NCBI GenBank assembly: GCA_905221615.1
Contig: CAJNDT010005779.1
Span: 1,646,752-1,710,751 of the forward strand
DNA from: Symbiodinium sp. CCMP2592
Taxonomy: Eukaryota; Sar; Dinophyceae; Suessiales; Symbiodiniaceae
Length of the DNA: 64,000 nucleotides
Direction: 5' to 3'
A model generated the notes under the pieces. The model was not told the DNA's origin, did no database searches, and saw only the letters and a program-made list of their open reading frames with translations. The stretch's first letter is position 1; each line of letters begins with the position of its first letter. A program made the position numbers and the translations under genes. Below, one piece after another: positions 10,401-18,550 of the stretch.

Positions 10401-13400
10401 GGACGACAATGTGGTAGGAAGTCCCCCAATCCACCATGGAGAGGAAACTCCACTTCTGGTCGTCAACATCGTGGTGGTAGAGAATGTCCACGCCAACGCA
10501 GTCGTTGAAGTCCAGCATCCGCGGCATAGTAGAGGGTCTCGCGATCCTTGGCCCGGCGGTGTTGAGGCACGTCTCACACTGCATCCCCTTTGCAGCCTTC
10601 AAAGTCTCTTCGCTACACCCAGCAAGTCGTAGATGTCGTACAAGGTCCTCCGTCCGTGGGTGACCTAAGTTCTGGTGGAGGCGCCGCAAGGCGCTTTGTA
10701 GTCGAGGAGGCACGCTTTTATCGAAGGAGATGCCGCTGCCATCCAGTCGTAGTGGTCGTTGCGAAGGTTGTGGTTGATCAACTGCATGAACTTCGTAAGG
10801 CCTCGGGACAGAGGTGTTGTGCTTATACTTCCCTTTGACCTTTCCGAAAATGCCCCAGTGATCACCATGAGCATCGCAATGAACGTACTTCTGGAAGTCC
10901 GGGAACTTCTCCTTGAATTTGTCGATGTTACTTCCTCGCACCACAACATCACCTCCTCCGTAGATCTGATCCCTGCTCAACTCGATAACGACGTCGTAGA
11001 GGTGCTCGGGCATGGCGTCCAAGTTCACTCTGAGTTCGTTCGGGGTGATCCCTTGGACGATATCGAAAGCATTGCTCACCTTGTCGGGGTCGTTGAACTC
11101 TTCCCAATGCATCGGCTCCATCACGGACTTATCGAGCTCCACCGCCTCATATGTGGCGTCGGTGCCTCCAAGCTCGAAGATCACAATAGGGTCGTGCACC
11201 GCCGGGGGGATGGCCTCCGTGATGAACGAGGAGGCTGCTGCCACCATTGTAGAGAGGAGCAGAGTGAGCTTGACCGCAGAGTGTGCCAGGGATTTGCGCA
11301 CCGACTTCTTGGGGAGTCTTACAGCTCCATCGGCTGCCCCGGCTCCTCGCTGCGTCGACCTCGCCCTTGGCACGTGGCACCCGACCTTCTTCAAGTAATC
11401 GACGATCTCCTTCCCAACCTTCGGCAATCCGCGCGTAGTATGGAGCGTGAGGGACCAGCGATGGCCCTCCCATTCGGTCACGCAGTGCTTGAGCTGTGGG
11501 TCGAAGGAAACGAACTTGTGGTAGGTGTCGTGGTACATCCCGGGCAACCAGGTCTTATCTTTGGTCTTCTTCCAGATGACCCCTTGCTGGTGGCATTCGT
11601 CCTCGCCGAGGTCGCGGTCCTCAATCCACAGGAACCCACCTTTATCCTGGCCGAAGCTGCAGCTGTGGTTGAAGCTGCCAGGCAAGTTGTTGTAGTCGTG
11701 GTGGATCCCGGCCTTGACGTCGCGGCTCAATGTGAAGGAGGTCCATGTTGCCTCCGCGCCGAGGTGGACCTTTGCGAAAGCGTTCACGAACCGGCAGAGG
11801 TGGGACTTCTCGAAAGTAAGCCTTGTGACCCCTTGCACGCCACCATGGGTGAACAGGCCGAACGTGTAGTAGGCGTGGTCCTTGTCTCCGGCCTCGTTCA
11901 CGAAAGGATCTCCTCGGTCGTTTCGCTTGGGCTTAAAGTCGGCGAGGTCGAGGAGCGCCTGGAACTTTTCAAAGGAGAAGTCACCGGCTTGGCACGCCTC
12001 TTTGGCTGCCAGCTCACCAACACTGAGCTCTTTGTCACCGGCCTGCATCTTGTCCACAGCAAGAACACAAGCCGAGCGCCCCTTTGCACTGACGAAATCC
12101 GCTTCCCAGACAACTTCACTCCCGGCATCAAAAGGATCCCCGCAGCAGATGTCGCTCGTAGGGCGACGTCCGCTTGCTCCTCCTCTTGCCCTTAGTTGCC
12201 CGATTTGGTCCTGGCCTTGTCCTTGAGGATGGCCAGGCGGGTCTCGAGCTTGCGAATCTCGTCCATGGTCTCGGCGTCCGGCTCGTCGTCCATGTTCCGC
12301 TCGGGGATCGCGTGGTCGATCTCCGTGGTCGCCCTCTTTGGCCGGTCGCGTCCCGGCTTCTCTCCCATGTTCACTGTCCTCACCGGAATCGCGTCCTCCC
12401 AAACTCCCTGCCATGACGATCCTGCTGAACTCTCCGTCCTCGGGTAGGGCCCGTCCATGCGGCTGGAGCAGTCGTTGTCGACGTAGCTCTTCTCCCTCTT
12501 CTGCTTCATCTCGAACCAGCGGGCAAAACGGACGAGCTCCTCGTCCGCATTCCCGCTCGTCTTGATCTCGTTCATGGCCCAGACGCCGTAGTTGTGTGGT
12601 ACTTCCCGGAACTCCCGACCGCGGTAGCGGCCTATCTTCATCAACTCGTTGTCCGGGGTGTTGAGCGAGTCCCTCACCAAGCGCAGGAGGTTGCCTTTGG
12701 TGATGTTGGAGGGGAAGTCGATGTTCAGGGACTCCGCCTTCTTCTTCAGCTCCGGCAAAGTGAGCTGGCTCACTTTCTTCATCACCACCGTGGCGTCCTT
12801 CTGGTTGAGGGTTTCGCGGTGCTCCATGATGATGGCCTTGATCTCCTCGGGGGACCAAGTCTTGTGGACAGTGAGTCCCAGCCGCATCGCCTCCTCGAGG
12901 AGTTGGGTCTTGGTCATCCGGCTGATCGGCACGACCTGCTCGCATCCCGCCTGGTCCATCGAGGCACAGAGAGGAAGGAAAGGCGCTGCTGGGCTGAGGT
13001 CGCTTGTTCAAGACTGTTCTTCCGATCCAGAGCAGCGACAAGGTCGACTCTGAGGTTGCGTGCCGATCCAAGGTGTCAACGACGTCTTCTAACCAGCATT
13101 CTGAGGAGCAACACACTGCTTCAGTGACCCTAATCTCTCCAACGCTCTGTAGCAGCATCTGTTTCTGAAGAGCAGCAGACGACCCCCACATAGCAGGATT
13201 AAACAAGGATCTTCTCGGGGTGAGGTGAATCCTTATCCAAGAACACTCTGTCTCAATCCAAAAATCACCAGGCACACGACATTGCTTCCACCATGACATA
13301 AAAGCTTCACGTGGCAACCGACATTGGGTAAGCATATTCTTCACTGCTGGATCTAACTTCTTGTCGTGGTAGATGTTGTACATGTGTGCAGCCCTACTCT

Positions 13401-13686
13401 GGAACCCAACCGCAAACGCTGTGTATGCTCCACGCAACTCGAGTCGAGGCTCCTCCACGGGCAGGGCTGAATCATCGGCCCCGTCGGTGGCTACAGGGAC
13501 AATCGGCAGTGCTGGATGACCCGAGGCCGTCGACAGCAACTCGAAACCTTTCAAACCGATCTTTGTAAAGTCCGCGGTACCCTGCTCGATATCATAAATC
13601 ATCCCAAGCTTGCTGAGCACCGTCTTGGAGATCAGCAATGGCACGTCTCCGTTGATGACCGAGGTACGAAGACTAACAACCTTCAT
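7369..13686 (-). CDS. Pol polyprotein: protease end, dioxygenase-like segment, integrase, RT, RNase H
   Basis: 2,105 codons from an ATG overlapping the gag stop. Residues 1-60 (VPLLISKTVLSKLGMIYD) complete the protease. Residues about 243-500 are Arg/Gly/Pro/His-rich and look like a shadow frame. Residues 600-755 carry a 2OG-Fe(II) oxygenase pattern: H662-x-D664, GGFLWIED, then H734 with R743. The integrase zinc motif is H1004, H1009, C1037, C1040, with catalytic D1067, D1126 and E1161 (DD35E). A long acidic linker (1350-1420) follows. Reverse transcriptase (1500-1720) has D1598 and the THVDDLL box (D1704, D1705). RNase H has D1857, E1949 and D1990. The TGA stop lies in the 3' LTR. The extra segments make it longer than typical copia Pol. 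Domain calls for integrase, RT and RNase H are secure; the dioxygenase call is inference. Confidence 0.93.
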   Translation of the reverse strand: MKVVSLRTSVINGDVPLLISKTVLSKLGMIYDIEQGTADFTKIGLKGFELLSTASGHPALPIVPVATDGADDSALPVEEPRLELRGAYTAFAVGFQSRAAHMYNIYHDKKLDPAVKNMLTQCRLPREAFMSWWKQCRVPGDFWIETECSWIRIHLTPRRSLFNPAMWGSSAALQKQMLLQSVGEIRVTEAVCCSSECWLEDVVDTLDRHATSESTLSLLWIGRTVLNKRPQPSSAFPSSLCLDGPGGMRAGRADQPDDQDPTPRGGDAAGTHCPQDLVPRGDQGHHHGAPRNPQPEGRHGGDEESEPAHFAGAEEEGGVPEHRLPLQHHQRQPPALGEGLAQHPGQRVDEDRPLPRSGVPGSTTQLRRLGHERDQDERECGRGARPFCPLVRDEAEEGEELRRQRLLQPHGRALPEDGEFSRIVMAGSLGGRDSGEDSEHGREAGTRPAKEGDHGDRPRDPRAEHGRRAGRRDHGRDSQARDPPGHPQGQGQDQIGQLRARGGASGRRPTSDICCGDPFDAGSEVVWEADFVSAKGRSACVLAVDKMQAGDKELSVGELAAKEACQAGDFSFEKFQALLDLADFKPKRNDRGDPFVNEAGDKDHAYYTFGLFTHGGVQGVTRLTFEKSHLCRFVNAFAKVHLGAEATWTSFTLSRDVKAGIHHDYNNLPGSFNHSCSFGQDKGGFLWIEDRDLGEDECHQQGVIWKKTKDKTWLPGMYHDTYHKFVSFDPQLKHCVTEWEGHRWSLTLHTTRGLPKVGKEIVDYLKKVGCHVPRARSTQRGAGAADGAVRLPKKSVRKSLAHSAVKLTLLLSTMVAAASSFITEAIPPAVHDPIVIFELGGTDATYEAVELDKSVMEPMHWEEFNDPDKVSNAFDIVQGITPNELRVNLDAMPEHLYDVVIELSRDQIYGGGDVVVRGSNIDKFKEKFPDFQKYVHCDAHGDHWGIFGKVKGKYKHNTSVPRPYEVHAVDQPQPSQRPLRLDGSGISFDKSVPPRLQSALRRLHQNLGHPRTEDLVRHLRLAGCSEETLKAAKGMQCETCLNTAGPRIARPSTMPRMLDFNDCVGVDILYHHDVDDQKWSFLSMVDWGTSYHIVVPLYGHSAEDIEEVFNNHWLTPFGPPSAVSVDLEGGVQKGLRRLCDWHSIAVKNVGTQAHWQAGITERQGAWWKNIWDRVCHEMSVAEEEIELAATLVSTAKNTLRRKCGHSPVEWVFGRQPRMPEHLVDPDSGQRVNWELSEDAKFQRAQAIRASAKIAFHRSEADTRLKKALLHRARSTTRPFDHGEPVHYWFKPKDRRRGRWAGPAVVVGREGDNYWISRGGRCRLTAPEHLRPSGPEEVGEFFRLKGAQAEVEKLVHADFDAEETFDLEEDDAEMIPDDHLSDYSPSHFEETEHPIELPELSDMELDEVEDEQALPVPTRRLKRKTNPNEGGPTEATPRRRPPAPGDGAQVLMMKRDLTQRGVEKRQEKELRWSEIPDEVKEKFKEAEVQQWEEHLSYDALEPLDVNESMRVRREVPSERILRSRWAYKDKNWAKRKQGQDVPWKCKSRLVIAGHQDPDLGVTGITTDAPTLSRPALLCLLQVLANGTANADPWEAAAGDIRCAFLTGGYLQRDQELFLHQPTTGFAGLHPDQLIRIKKNVFGLATSPHEWWQDLQSGMRSIEIPIEGESYKFDQCPLDPCVFVLRKWRDGKFIGKPLGYVGTHVDDLLTIAPQSIKKAICDALSATFPVDSWEEQVFTYVGAEISYDENGAYMNQRAYVESRLFKTEIPKGVADDAPADEVALADNRSLVGALSWVSAQSRPDITCAVSMSQQLQKAPTYGDVKFTNGIATKAEDHKHRGLVFRPVDDDKAVFFTYHDAAWANAYEGEFDEDDFKLYPEDLEAGLQRDGPPSHRRGRKAKRDNSKVASQLGELILLGTDDSFSKGGGHVSILDWKSRAGQRVCRSTFSAETQACIEALEGAQYIRACYETILNGEMTKVEDARIPLVCLSDCRSLFDHLHRQGVPRTPSDRRLAVDLAALRQALKAERWSDKLPLAWIPSEIQLGDVLTKPQDPTSWWDMITKRVFLPISVVGPRAKVSTNTEGERKTSVKPCGNHVAYDYRILSS
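7428..7444 (-). promoter_or_regulatory. Polypurine tract for plus-strand priming
   Basis: The minus-strand sequence GGAAGGAGAGAGGAAGA sits four bases inside the 3' LTR, the expected place for the second-strand primer. It lies within the end of the pol ORF. Confidence 0.8.
12192..12959 (-). CDS. Alternate-frame 255-codon segment inside pol (SAP-like / GRYRG domain)
   Basis: This frame, +1 relative to pol, reads as a far more natural protein than the pol frame over the same bases. Residues 14-45 and 65-100 form two helical SAP-like repeats (TKTQLLEEAMRLGLTVH and LPELKKKAESLN). Residues 108-150 contain GRYRGREFREVP...YGVWAM...LVRFARWFE, a G-x-Y-x-G...VP...W pattern I associate with a small domain in dinoflagellate copia polyproteins. 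Residues 228-250 are a short coiled coil. The frame is open from a TGA near 13,010 and ends at a TAA (12192-12194). Most likely it is the authentic middle of Pol reached by frameshifts, either mutations or programmed; a separate overlapping gene is the alternative. Confidence 0.6.
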   Translation of the reverse strand: MDQAGCEQVVPISRMTKTQLLEEAMRLGLTVHKTWSPEEIKAIIMEHRETLNQKDATVVMKKVSQLTLPELKKKAESLNIDFPSNITKGNLLRLVRDSLNTPDNELMKIGRYRGREFREVPHNYGVWAMNEIKTSGNADEELVRFARWFEMKQKREKSYVDNDCSSRMDGPYPRTESSAGSSWQGVWEDAIPVRTVNMGEKPGRDRPKRATTEIDHAIPERNMDDEPDAETMDEIRKLETRLAILKDKARTKSGN

Positions 13687-15460
13687 GCCCTAGCCTGAAG
13701 CTGATGACGATGTAGAAGGAGGAGTACATGATCTTGCCAGTGCCGAACCTATAGGCTTCACATTCGCGGAGGAGCTTAGGCTTGGGAGACTCGGGGGGCA
13801 GCTTATCCATGTAGTCCTGCACCCATTGCATCCCTGCTACTGTCCTCGCACAGGCCGTGTCGGTGATGGCAAGAAGGTCGCCAGCTCCACCCACATGTCG
13901 AAGAGCAAGTACCTGGGCAGGCATGATGTTGCACATCTTCACATCCTTGGGTCCATCGGTGGTCCCGCCGTTGGCGTTGTTCGGGCACTCTTTGTCTTTA
14001 TGCCAGTGCCCCTTCTTCCCGCAACTCGAACAGAAAGAGCGTGACTTCATCAAGCGGATCTTCTCATCGCGGGCAGTGGAATCGTCAGTGCGGCCTCCCT
14101 TTCCCTGAGAGTTGCCCGTAGCGGCTTCTCCCTGGTATCCCCGGCTGCGGACTTGGTCGCGGTACCTGTTCTTGGCGCTCTGGTAGGTGACGTAGGCAAC
14201 CGCAACCTCTTCCGGGATATCGTCCATGCCCTCGATCTCGTCACCGCTCTCCTGCTGGTCATCGTCGCCGTTGTCGGTGATGTGTGCCGTGTAAGGGCGC
14301 TTGCCGCCCTTTCCATGAGAGCCCTCCCAAGGCTTGCGAAGCCCCCTGTCTTGAATGACGGCCGCCTTCTGGAGCTTGCCAAGCGAGTACTCGTTGCCCA
14401 CAGAAGCGAGGAGGTTGAGCTCGGCTCCCTCCTCGAGGTTGAGTCTATCAACATAAAGCCAAGCGGCGCATTCTTCTGGAAGTCGGCATCCAGTCTCGCG
14501 GAGCCTGGCATGCAACCGGTCGTATTCGGAGTTGTAGTCCCGGACTGACTGTCCGGAGCGGCGCTTCAACTTCCTGAACATATCGGAGAAAGCCTTGCCG
14601 ATGCGCGTCACTTCCAAATCCAGAAACCGATCTCGCAGCCACTCGATCAAATACTGAACTCCATCGCTACGCCCCAAAAGGTCTACGCTGAGCTCTTCTG
14701 CAGCGACCCAGGCCTTTCCGGTAAGGTGCCTGTAGAGTACTAGCCCTTGTTGATTGGGTGGGAGCAAGGTCAATCTGCGCCAGGCCTCCACTTGTCTCAA
14801 GTACGACCTGGCAGAATTGCCCACGTCCTCCCCGTCCTCGCCGCTGAAGACCGGCACGGCGAGTTTCTCGGAAGGCCGTCCTCCACCCTTCGCTCCGACT
14901 TCGCCCGACGACCAATTGTCCTCGGAGCGGGTCGTATGCACACTCGCGTAGTGCTTCCATCCGCTCCAAACAGCCTGCTTGTCACCGTAGCCGCTGCGGT
15001 CCTGGCCATACTCGGCCCAGGAACCATCTCGCTGATGGTGCCGAGAATCGCGACCTCGAGGGGCGCCATCTCGACCATCTGCCCAGGGATCGTGGGGTTC
15101 TTCTTCATAATCGTCACGTCCGCCTTGATGTCCCCAGCTTCCTCCTTGAGCAGAGGCCGTGGTCTCGGTGCTCACTCCTTCCCAGTTGGTGTCCCAACTG
15201 GCGCGTCTGCCGTAGTCGTCGTAGTCACGTCCACTGTTCCAGGACGGGGGTCCCCGCCATGGACGATCGCCCCAGCGATCATCATGTCGCCATCCTGAAT
15301 CTCCCCAAGAGTGGGGATCCCATTCCCACTCAGTTCCCGGTCTGTCGCCCGGGCTGTTCACGAACTCATCGACAGTGTTGACAGTAGGTTGTTGGTGTTC
15401 TGCCGCTGCATGAACGTCACTAGGATCCGAACTAGCTGGTGCCACATCCGGTGTTGCCAT
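13673..15460 (-). CDS. Gag with zinc knuckle and start of the protease
   Basis: 595 codons from the first true ATG, 53 nt inside the 5' LTR; an upstream in-frame GTG also exists. Residues about 40-165 are rich in Trp, Asp, Arg and Gly. Residues 195-370 are the helical capsid-like part. A zinc knuckle CSSCGKKGHWHKDKEC lies at 477-492 (C-x2-C-x4-H-x6-C, one or two residues longer than the usual CCHC). Near the end ITDTACARTVAG (D534) matches the active-site loop of a retropepsin-like aspartic protease. The ORF stops about 60 residues later, before the protease is complete; the rest of that domain begins the pol ORF, which overlaps it by 14 nt in the +1 frame. It should form the particle and bind element RNA. 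Confidence 0.9.
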   Translation of the reverse strand: MATPDVAPASSDPSDVHAAAEHQQPTVNTVDEFVNSPGDRPGTEWEWDPHSWGDSGWRHDDRWGDRPWRGPPSWNSGRDYDDYGRRASWDTNWEGVSTETTASAQGGSWGHQGGRDDYEEEPHDPWADGRDGAPRGRDSRHHQRDGSWAEYGQDRSGYGDKQAVWSGWKHYASVHTTRSEDNWSSGEVGAKGGGRPSEKLAVPVFSGEDGEDVGNSARSYLRQVEAWRRLTLLPPNQQGLVLYRHLTGKAWVAAEELSVDLLGRSDGVQYLIEWLRDRFLDLEVTRIGKAFSDMFRKLKRRSGQSVRDYNSEYDRLHARLRETGCRLPEECAAWLYVDRLNLEEGAELNLLASVGNEYSLGKLQKAAVIQDRGLRKPWEGSHGKGGKRPYTAHITDNGDDDQQESGDEIEGMDDIPEEVAVAYVTYQSAKNRYRDQVRSRGYQGEAATGNSQGKGGRTDDSTARDEKIRLMKSRSFCSSCGKKGHWHKDKECPNNANGGTTDGPKDVKMCNIMPAQVLALRHVGGAGDLLAITDTACARTVAGMQWVQDYMDKLPPESPKPKLLRECEAYRFGTGKIMYSSFYIVISFRLGHEGC

Positions 15461-15500
15461 CGCACTACAAGACACTACGGAGGACTACTGGAGCACTTAG

Positions 15501-15512
15501 GCTCCGCTACCA
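15501..15512 (-). promoter_or_regulatory. Primer-binding site, Met-tRNA type
   Basis: On the minus strand TGGTAGCGGAGC lies one base inside the 5' LTR. It resembles the TGGTANCAGAGC-type sites that pair with the 3' end of initiator Met-tRNA in many copia elements. The dinoflagellate tRNA itself is not in the window, so the primer identity is inferred. Confidence 0.75.
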
Positions 15513-15513
15513 A

Positions 15514-15736
15514 TGTCGACCTAAAGGAAACTACGGGAGGGGGCTACCCCTTTAAAGCAGCGCTGCCCCGCCTTGCGGGTGGTGCTCTTTTGCTCGATCC
15601 AAAAGCCTTCGTCGGGGTCGGCCTGCAGCGAGTCGGGAGAGGGAGCTTCAGTGCTTCGCCCGTAAAACAACAGCAAAACAATCAGGATGACAGGATACGA
15701 TAATCATATGCCACATGATTTCCACAGGGCTTCACA
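15514..15736 (-). repeat. 5' LTR of the copia element
   Basis: 223 bp; on the plus strand it starts TGTCGACC and ends GGCTTCACA, so it has TG...CA ends in both orientations. It appears identical to the LTR at 7201-7423. It should hold the element's promoter and polyadenylation signals; I see no clear TATA box. Confidence 0.95.
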
Positions 15737-15741
15737 TTTAG
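15737..15741. repeat. Target-site duplication (TTTAG), right copy
   Basis: Second copy of the 5-bp duplication; the following GGGCTCAGAGG continues the interrupted telomere-like repeat. Confidence 0.9.
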
Positions 15742-15790
15742 GGCTCAGAGGTTTAAGGTTTAAGGGTTTAGGGGTTTGGGGTTTAGGGTC
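15737..15790 (+). repeat. Telomere-like repeat right of the copia element
   Basis: TTTAGGGCTCAGAGGTTTAAGG and further TTTAGGG-like units continue the tract that was split by the insertion. Confidence 0.85.
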
Positions 15791-16430
15791 ATTCGTAGAG
15801 CAAGAACCTACTACACAACTGCCTGTGTCCTTTGAAATTCCGATAGACTGCAGGGTGACTCTAAGCCAACAGCCTACTTACGGCTTAAATCCTGTAGCCT
15901 GTAGACCCAATGCTCCAAAGCCCTCAGCCGTAAAGCTCTGAAGTCTCCACCCGAAAACCCTAAACCCTAACAAGCCCCAGACTCCTTAACCTTCAACAGG
16001 AGTAGTTACTGGCACGACTGTCGGAGTCCCGGTGGGTGTTGCTGTGGAAACGAGCAAAGGTGAGCCCGCCCCGGTGGCTTAATTAGAGCTGCTGCCCTTT
16101 GAGGGCTTTGAGGGTTTATGGGCCACAGCTTAGAGCGTGCTAAGCTTTCGGTTTCTTGCTTGGGCCTTGGGAAACTCCAAGCCCGTTGCAGTTTCGGCTT
16201 AAATCGAAGCTGAAAGCATCGAATCCGAGCCACACTTGCACTGGCCGGCAAAAGGAAGCCTTCATGCGGTGCCTTCCCCCAAACCCTAATAACTCTAAGC
16301 CCTAAGCCTTAAGCCCGAAACCCCGATCCTTCTACGATCAGGCACGAAGAACTGGTTCCGTCTCTGGGTTGATCCAACTTGAGGATATTATGGAGTCTAT
16401 GTAATCATTGTTTGCATTATATTACAACAG

Positions 16431-16477
16431 GTGACGAATGGTTGCCGAAGCCCTTCCACGATCCTTGGTTGATGCAG
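16431..16477 (+). CDS. Small exon candidate
   Basis: Bounded by ACAACAG|GT and GCAG|GTTTTG. The 47-nt island reads GDEWLPKPFHDPWLMQ. Both splice signals are canonical, but the short length keeps this tentative. Confidence 0.35.
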
Positions 16478-17212
16478 GTTTTGGTTGTGAAGCTACATGT
16501 CAGAGGCAGTGGCATAGAGTCATAGAGCAGGGCTATTGTGGATGTGTACGAACATGCAAGAACTTACGCTCATCCAACGGTACTGTTGGTCCTAAATCCT
16601 AAACGGCCTCAACGCCATGTAATAAAACCCCCGTAAGCCCTAAACCCCTTTGAAGCCTGCATGCTAAATCCACAGCTCTTGGGTTCGAGGACGTTCCTTG
16701 CCCTGGCACGGAACCGAGGCTCATAGTGCATTCATAAGGCTACAGAGAGGCTGCTTTAGGTCTTTAGGGCTTGAGGTTTAGGGGTTTGGGGGGTTGAGGG
16801 TTTTAGGGGTTGAGGGTTCAGGGTTGAACGTCTGGTTGAGGTGTTTGGAAGGTCTTAGGGTTCATGTTTGCCCTCTCTTTAACGAATGCCAAGCATCATA
16901 GCATTCCATTTCAGTCGTTGTTCCTTGTTGTGTAGCGTCTGACCCCACGACTCCAAACCACCTACCACCGACATGATTTTTGTCACTCACTTACTCTCAG
17001 GGCTTAGGGCAATTTCAGAGGACAGTGTTTTTAGATGGGTTCTACGATATTGTCATCTACATCCACTGTCCTTTGACATTGCCCTACCAGTCCCCGATGA
17101 TGTTTGGGGTTTTAGTGTACTTCAACTGTAGAGGCAATCTTTGCGAATGTTGCAGAACTTGCCCAACAATGTTTTATCATGGCTCAGCTTCGAGGCTCAG
17201 CTCCCGGCTCGT

Positions 17213-17310
17213 GGAGGGGTCCTTAACTTTAACCCCAGAGGGGTCTTCAACTGTAAACCTCGAGGGGTCCTCAACTTCCACCCTAGAGGGCTCCTTCACT
17301 CTAACCCCAC
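17213..17310 (+). repeat. About 30-bp tandem repeat inside the inverted-repeat element
   Basis: Four diverged units of AGGGGTCCTCAACTTTAACC. In one frame they read EGSLTLTP/EGSSTVNL/EGSSTSTL/EGSFTLTP; whether it is translated is unknown. Confidence 0.7.
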
Positions 17311-17370
17311 CAGCAACGCCGTAGCAGACCATGGCTCGTAGATGCCATGAATGGTCGCTGGCTGAGACCT

Positions 17371-17419
17371 GGGAGCTCAGCGGCAGGCTGGTGCCTGCCG
17401 CTGAGCCTGACGAGCTCCC
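17371..17419. other. GC-rich hairpin
   Basis: GCTCAGCGGCAGGC, a 4-nt TGGT loop, then GCCTGCCGCTGAGC, with outer GGGAGCTC/GAGCTCCC pairing. Confidence 0.85.
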
Positions 17420-18550
17420 TGTGCCACTGAGCACGCTTGTGCGAGAAGCCGCACGTCAGTGGTGCAGAAAGAGTGGCGAGAATGTGGGAGACTTTCGCAT
17501 ACCCCGTCTTTCGCCAGTAGACACCACGCGGACAGTGGCGCAGTGCTTCCCGGCACCAGGATTGTCCCTGCTTCTACCAGTTCACTGACCACGGGGTAAG
17601 CGATGCTCAGCAGAGATATTGCTTGGTGGTGCGGAAATCAGGCGAGTGCAATGACAATATCGTAGAACCCATCTAAAACCACAGTCCTTTGAAATTGCCC
17701 TAAGAGTAGGTGATAATGTTACGGCTGTTCCCTGTCCTAAACCTCACAACTGCGACCATGGCTACTACCACCGCTACTTCACTACTACTTCCCAAATTTC
17801 AAAAGACAGCGGATTTAAATGACGATATCGTAGAACCCATCTAAGACCACTGTCCTTTGAATTGCCCTAAGAGTAAGTGAGAATGTTAGTACTTCTGCCC
17901 GCTACTGGTAATCTGCGCAGTGCTCAGAGAATTCAAGATAAGATCTCTTTATATTCCCAAACGTCAGCCTGTAGATCCTCTGGGATGATTGGACAAGTGC
18001 GAAGCCCAGAACTCTCTGCGAGGAGCCCTTGAAGCCCTGGATCTGAAGCCCTTGACAGGAACTCCAAATCCCCCGGGTATGAAGAAATCCTGTGAGAGAC
18101 AAAGCACGACTCATGCGAAACGTTCTTTGTCGTGAGTTTGGGTTTTTTTTTGTCGGGCGGTGGTGCGCTCTTTGTCGGGGACTGGGTGTTTCAACCGTGT
18201 CGGGGATTAAGCGCGCCCTCTCTGACTGTCTTTGAGTTTTTGTGCTGGGGTGGAGGGTTAGGTTGTTGCTGTTTACAGGTGGTGTAGGGCTCCGGGATGT
18301 AGGGTTAGGTTTGGCGTTGGAGGTGTGGCGCTTCGGGTACGGTAGAGCCATGGGCCACACACTTTGAGGGAGAGGTTCGAGTCTTGGCACATCTTTGTTG
18401 AGAGTCTCCAACCTTGATTTTTCCTGCAGGTATGTACCCTGTGCATGCACAAAACATGCACACATGTCTGCATGCAGATGCAGGCAGGCGTACTCGGAAA
18501 CGGAGAGACCCAGAGAGCGAGAGAGAGGAAATGCTAGAAGGGATAGTAAT

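Larger units (their letters stand above)
7201..15736 (-). mobile_element. Complete Ty1/copia LTR retrotransposon
   Basis: An 8.5-kb element read on the minus strand, with LTRs at both ends, a 5-bp direct duplication outside them, a primer-binding site, a polypurine tract, a gag ORF and a pol ORF. Integrase precedes reverse transcriptase and RNase H, which defines the copia order. No base difference between the two LTRs was found by eye, so the insertion is young. It landed in degenerate telomere-like TTTAGGG repeat. The pol ORF is unusually long because of extra segments between protease and integrase. The gag/pol junction and one internal part of pol change reading frame, so whether this copy is autonomous is uncertain. 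Confidence 0.95.
16985..17884. mobile_element. Inverted-repeat element with about 65-bp arms, three arm copies
   Basis: Left arm (16985-17054) has CACTTACTCTCAGGGC and AGATGGGTTCTACGATATTG. The inverse occurs at 17819-17884 (GATATCGTAGAACCCATCTA ... CCCTAAGAGTAAGTGAG) and again at 17653-17712. The enclosed 0.6 kb holds a short tandem repeat and a GC-rich hairpin but no recognisable transposase. Probably a non-autonomous DNA element, or nested copies of one. Confidence 0.75.

Noticed and set aside
10759..12195. 478-codon plus-strand frame opposite pol
   Set aside because: It lies entirely antisense to the well-supported pol ORF and reflects GC-rich codon bias.
17331..17592. Overlapping 71-85-codon frames on both strands
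   Set aside because: GC-rich hairpin region inside an inverted-repeat element; both strands equally open and no motif.
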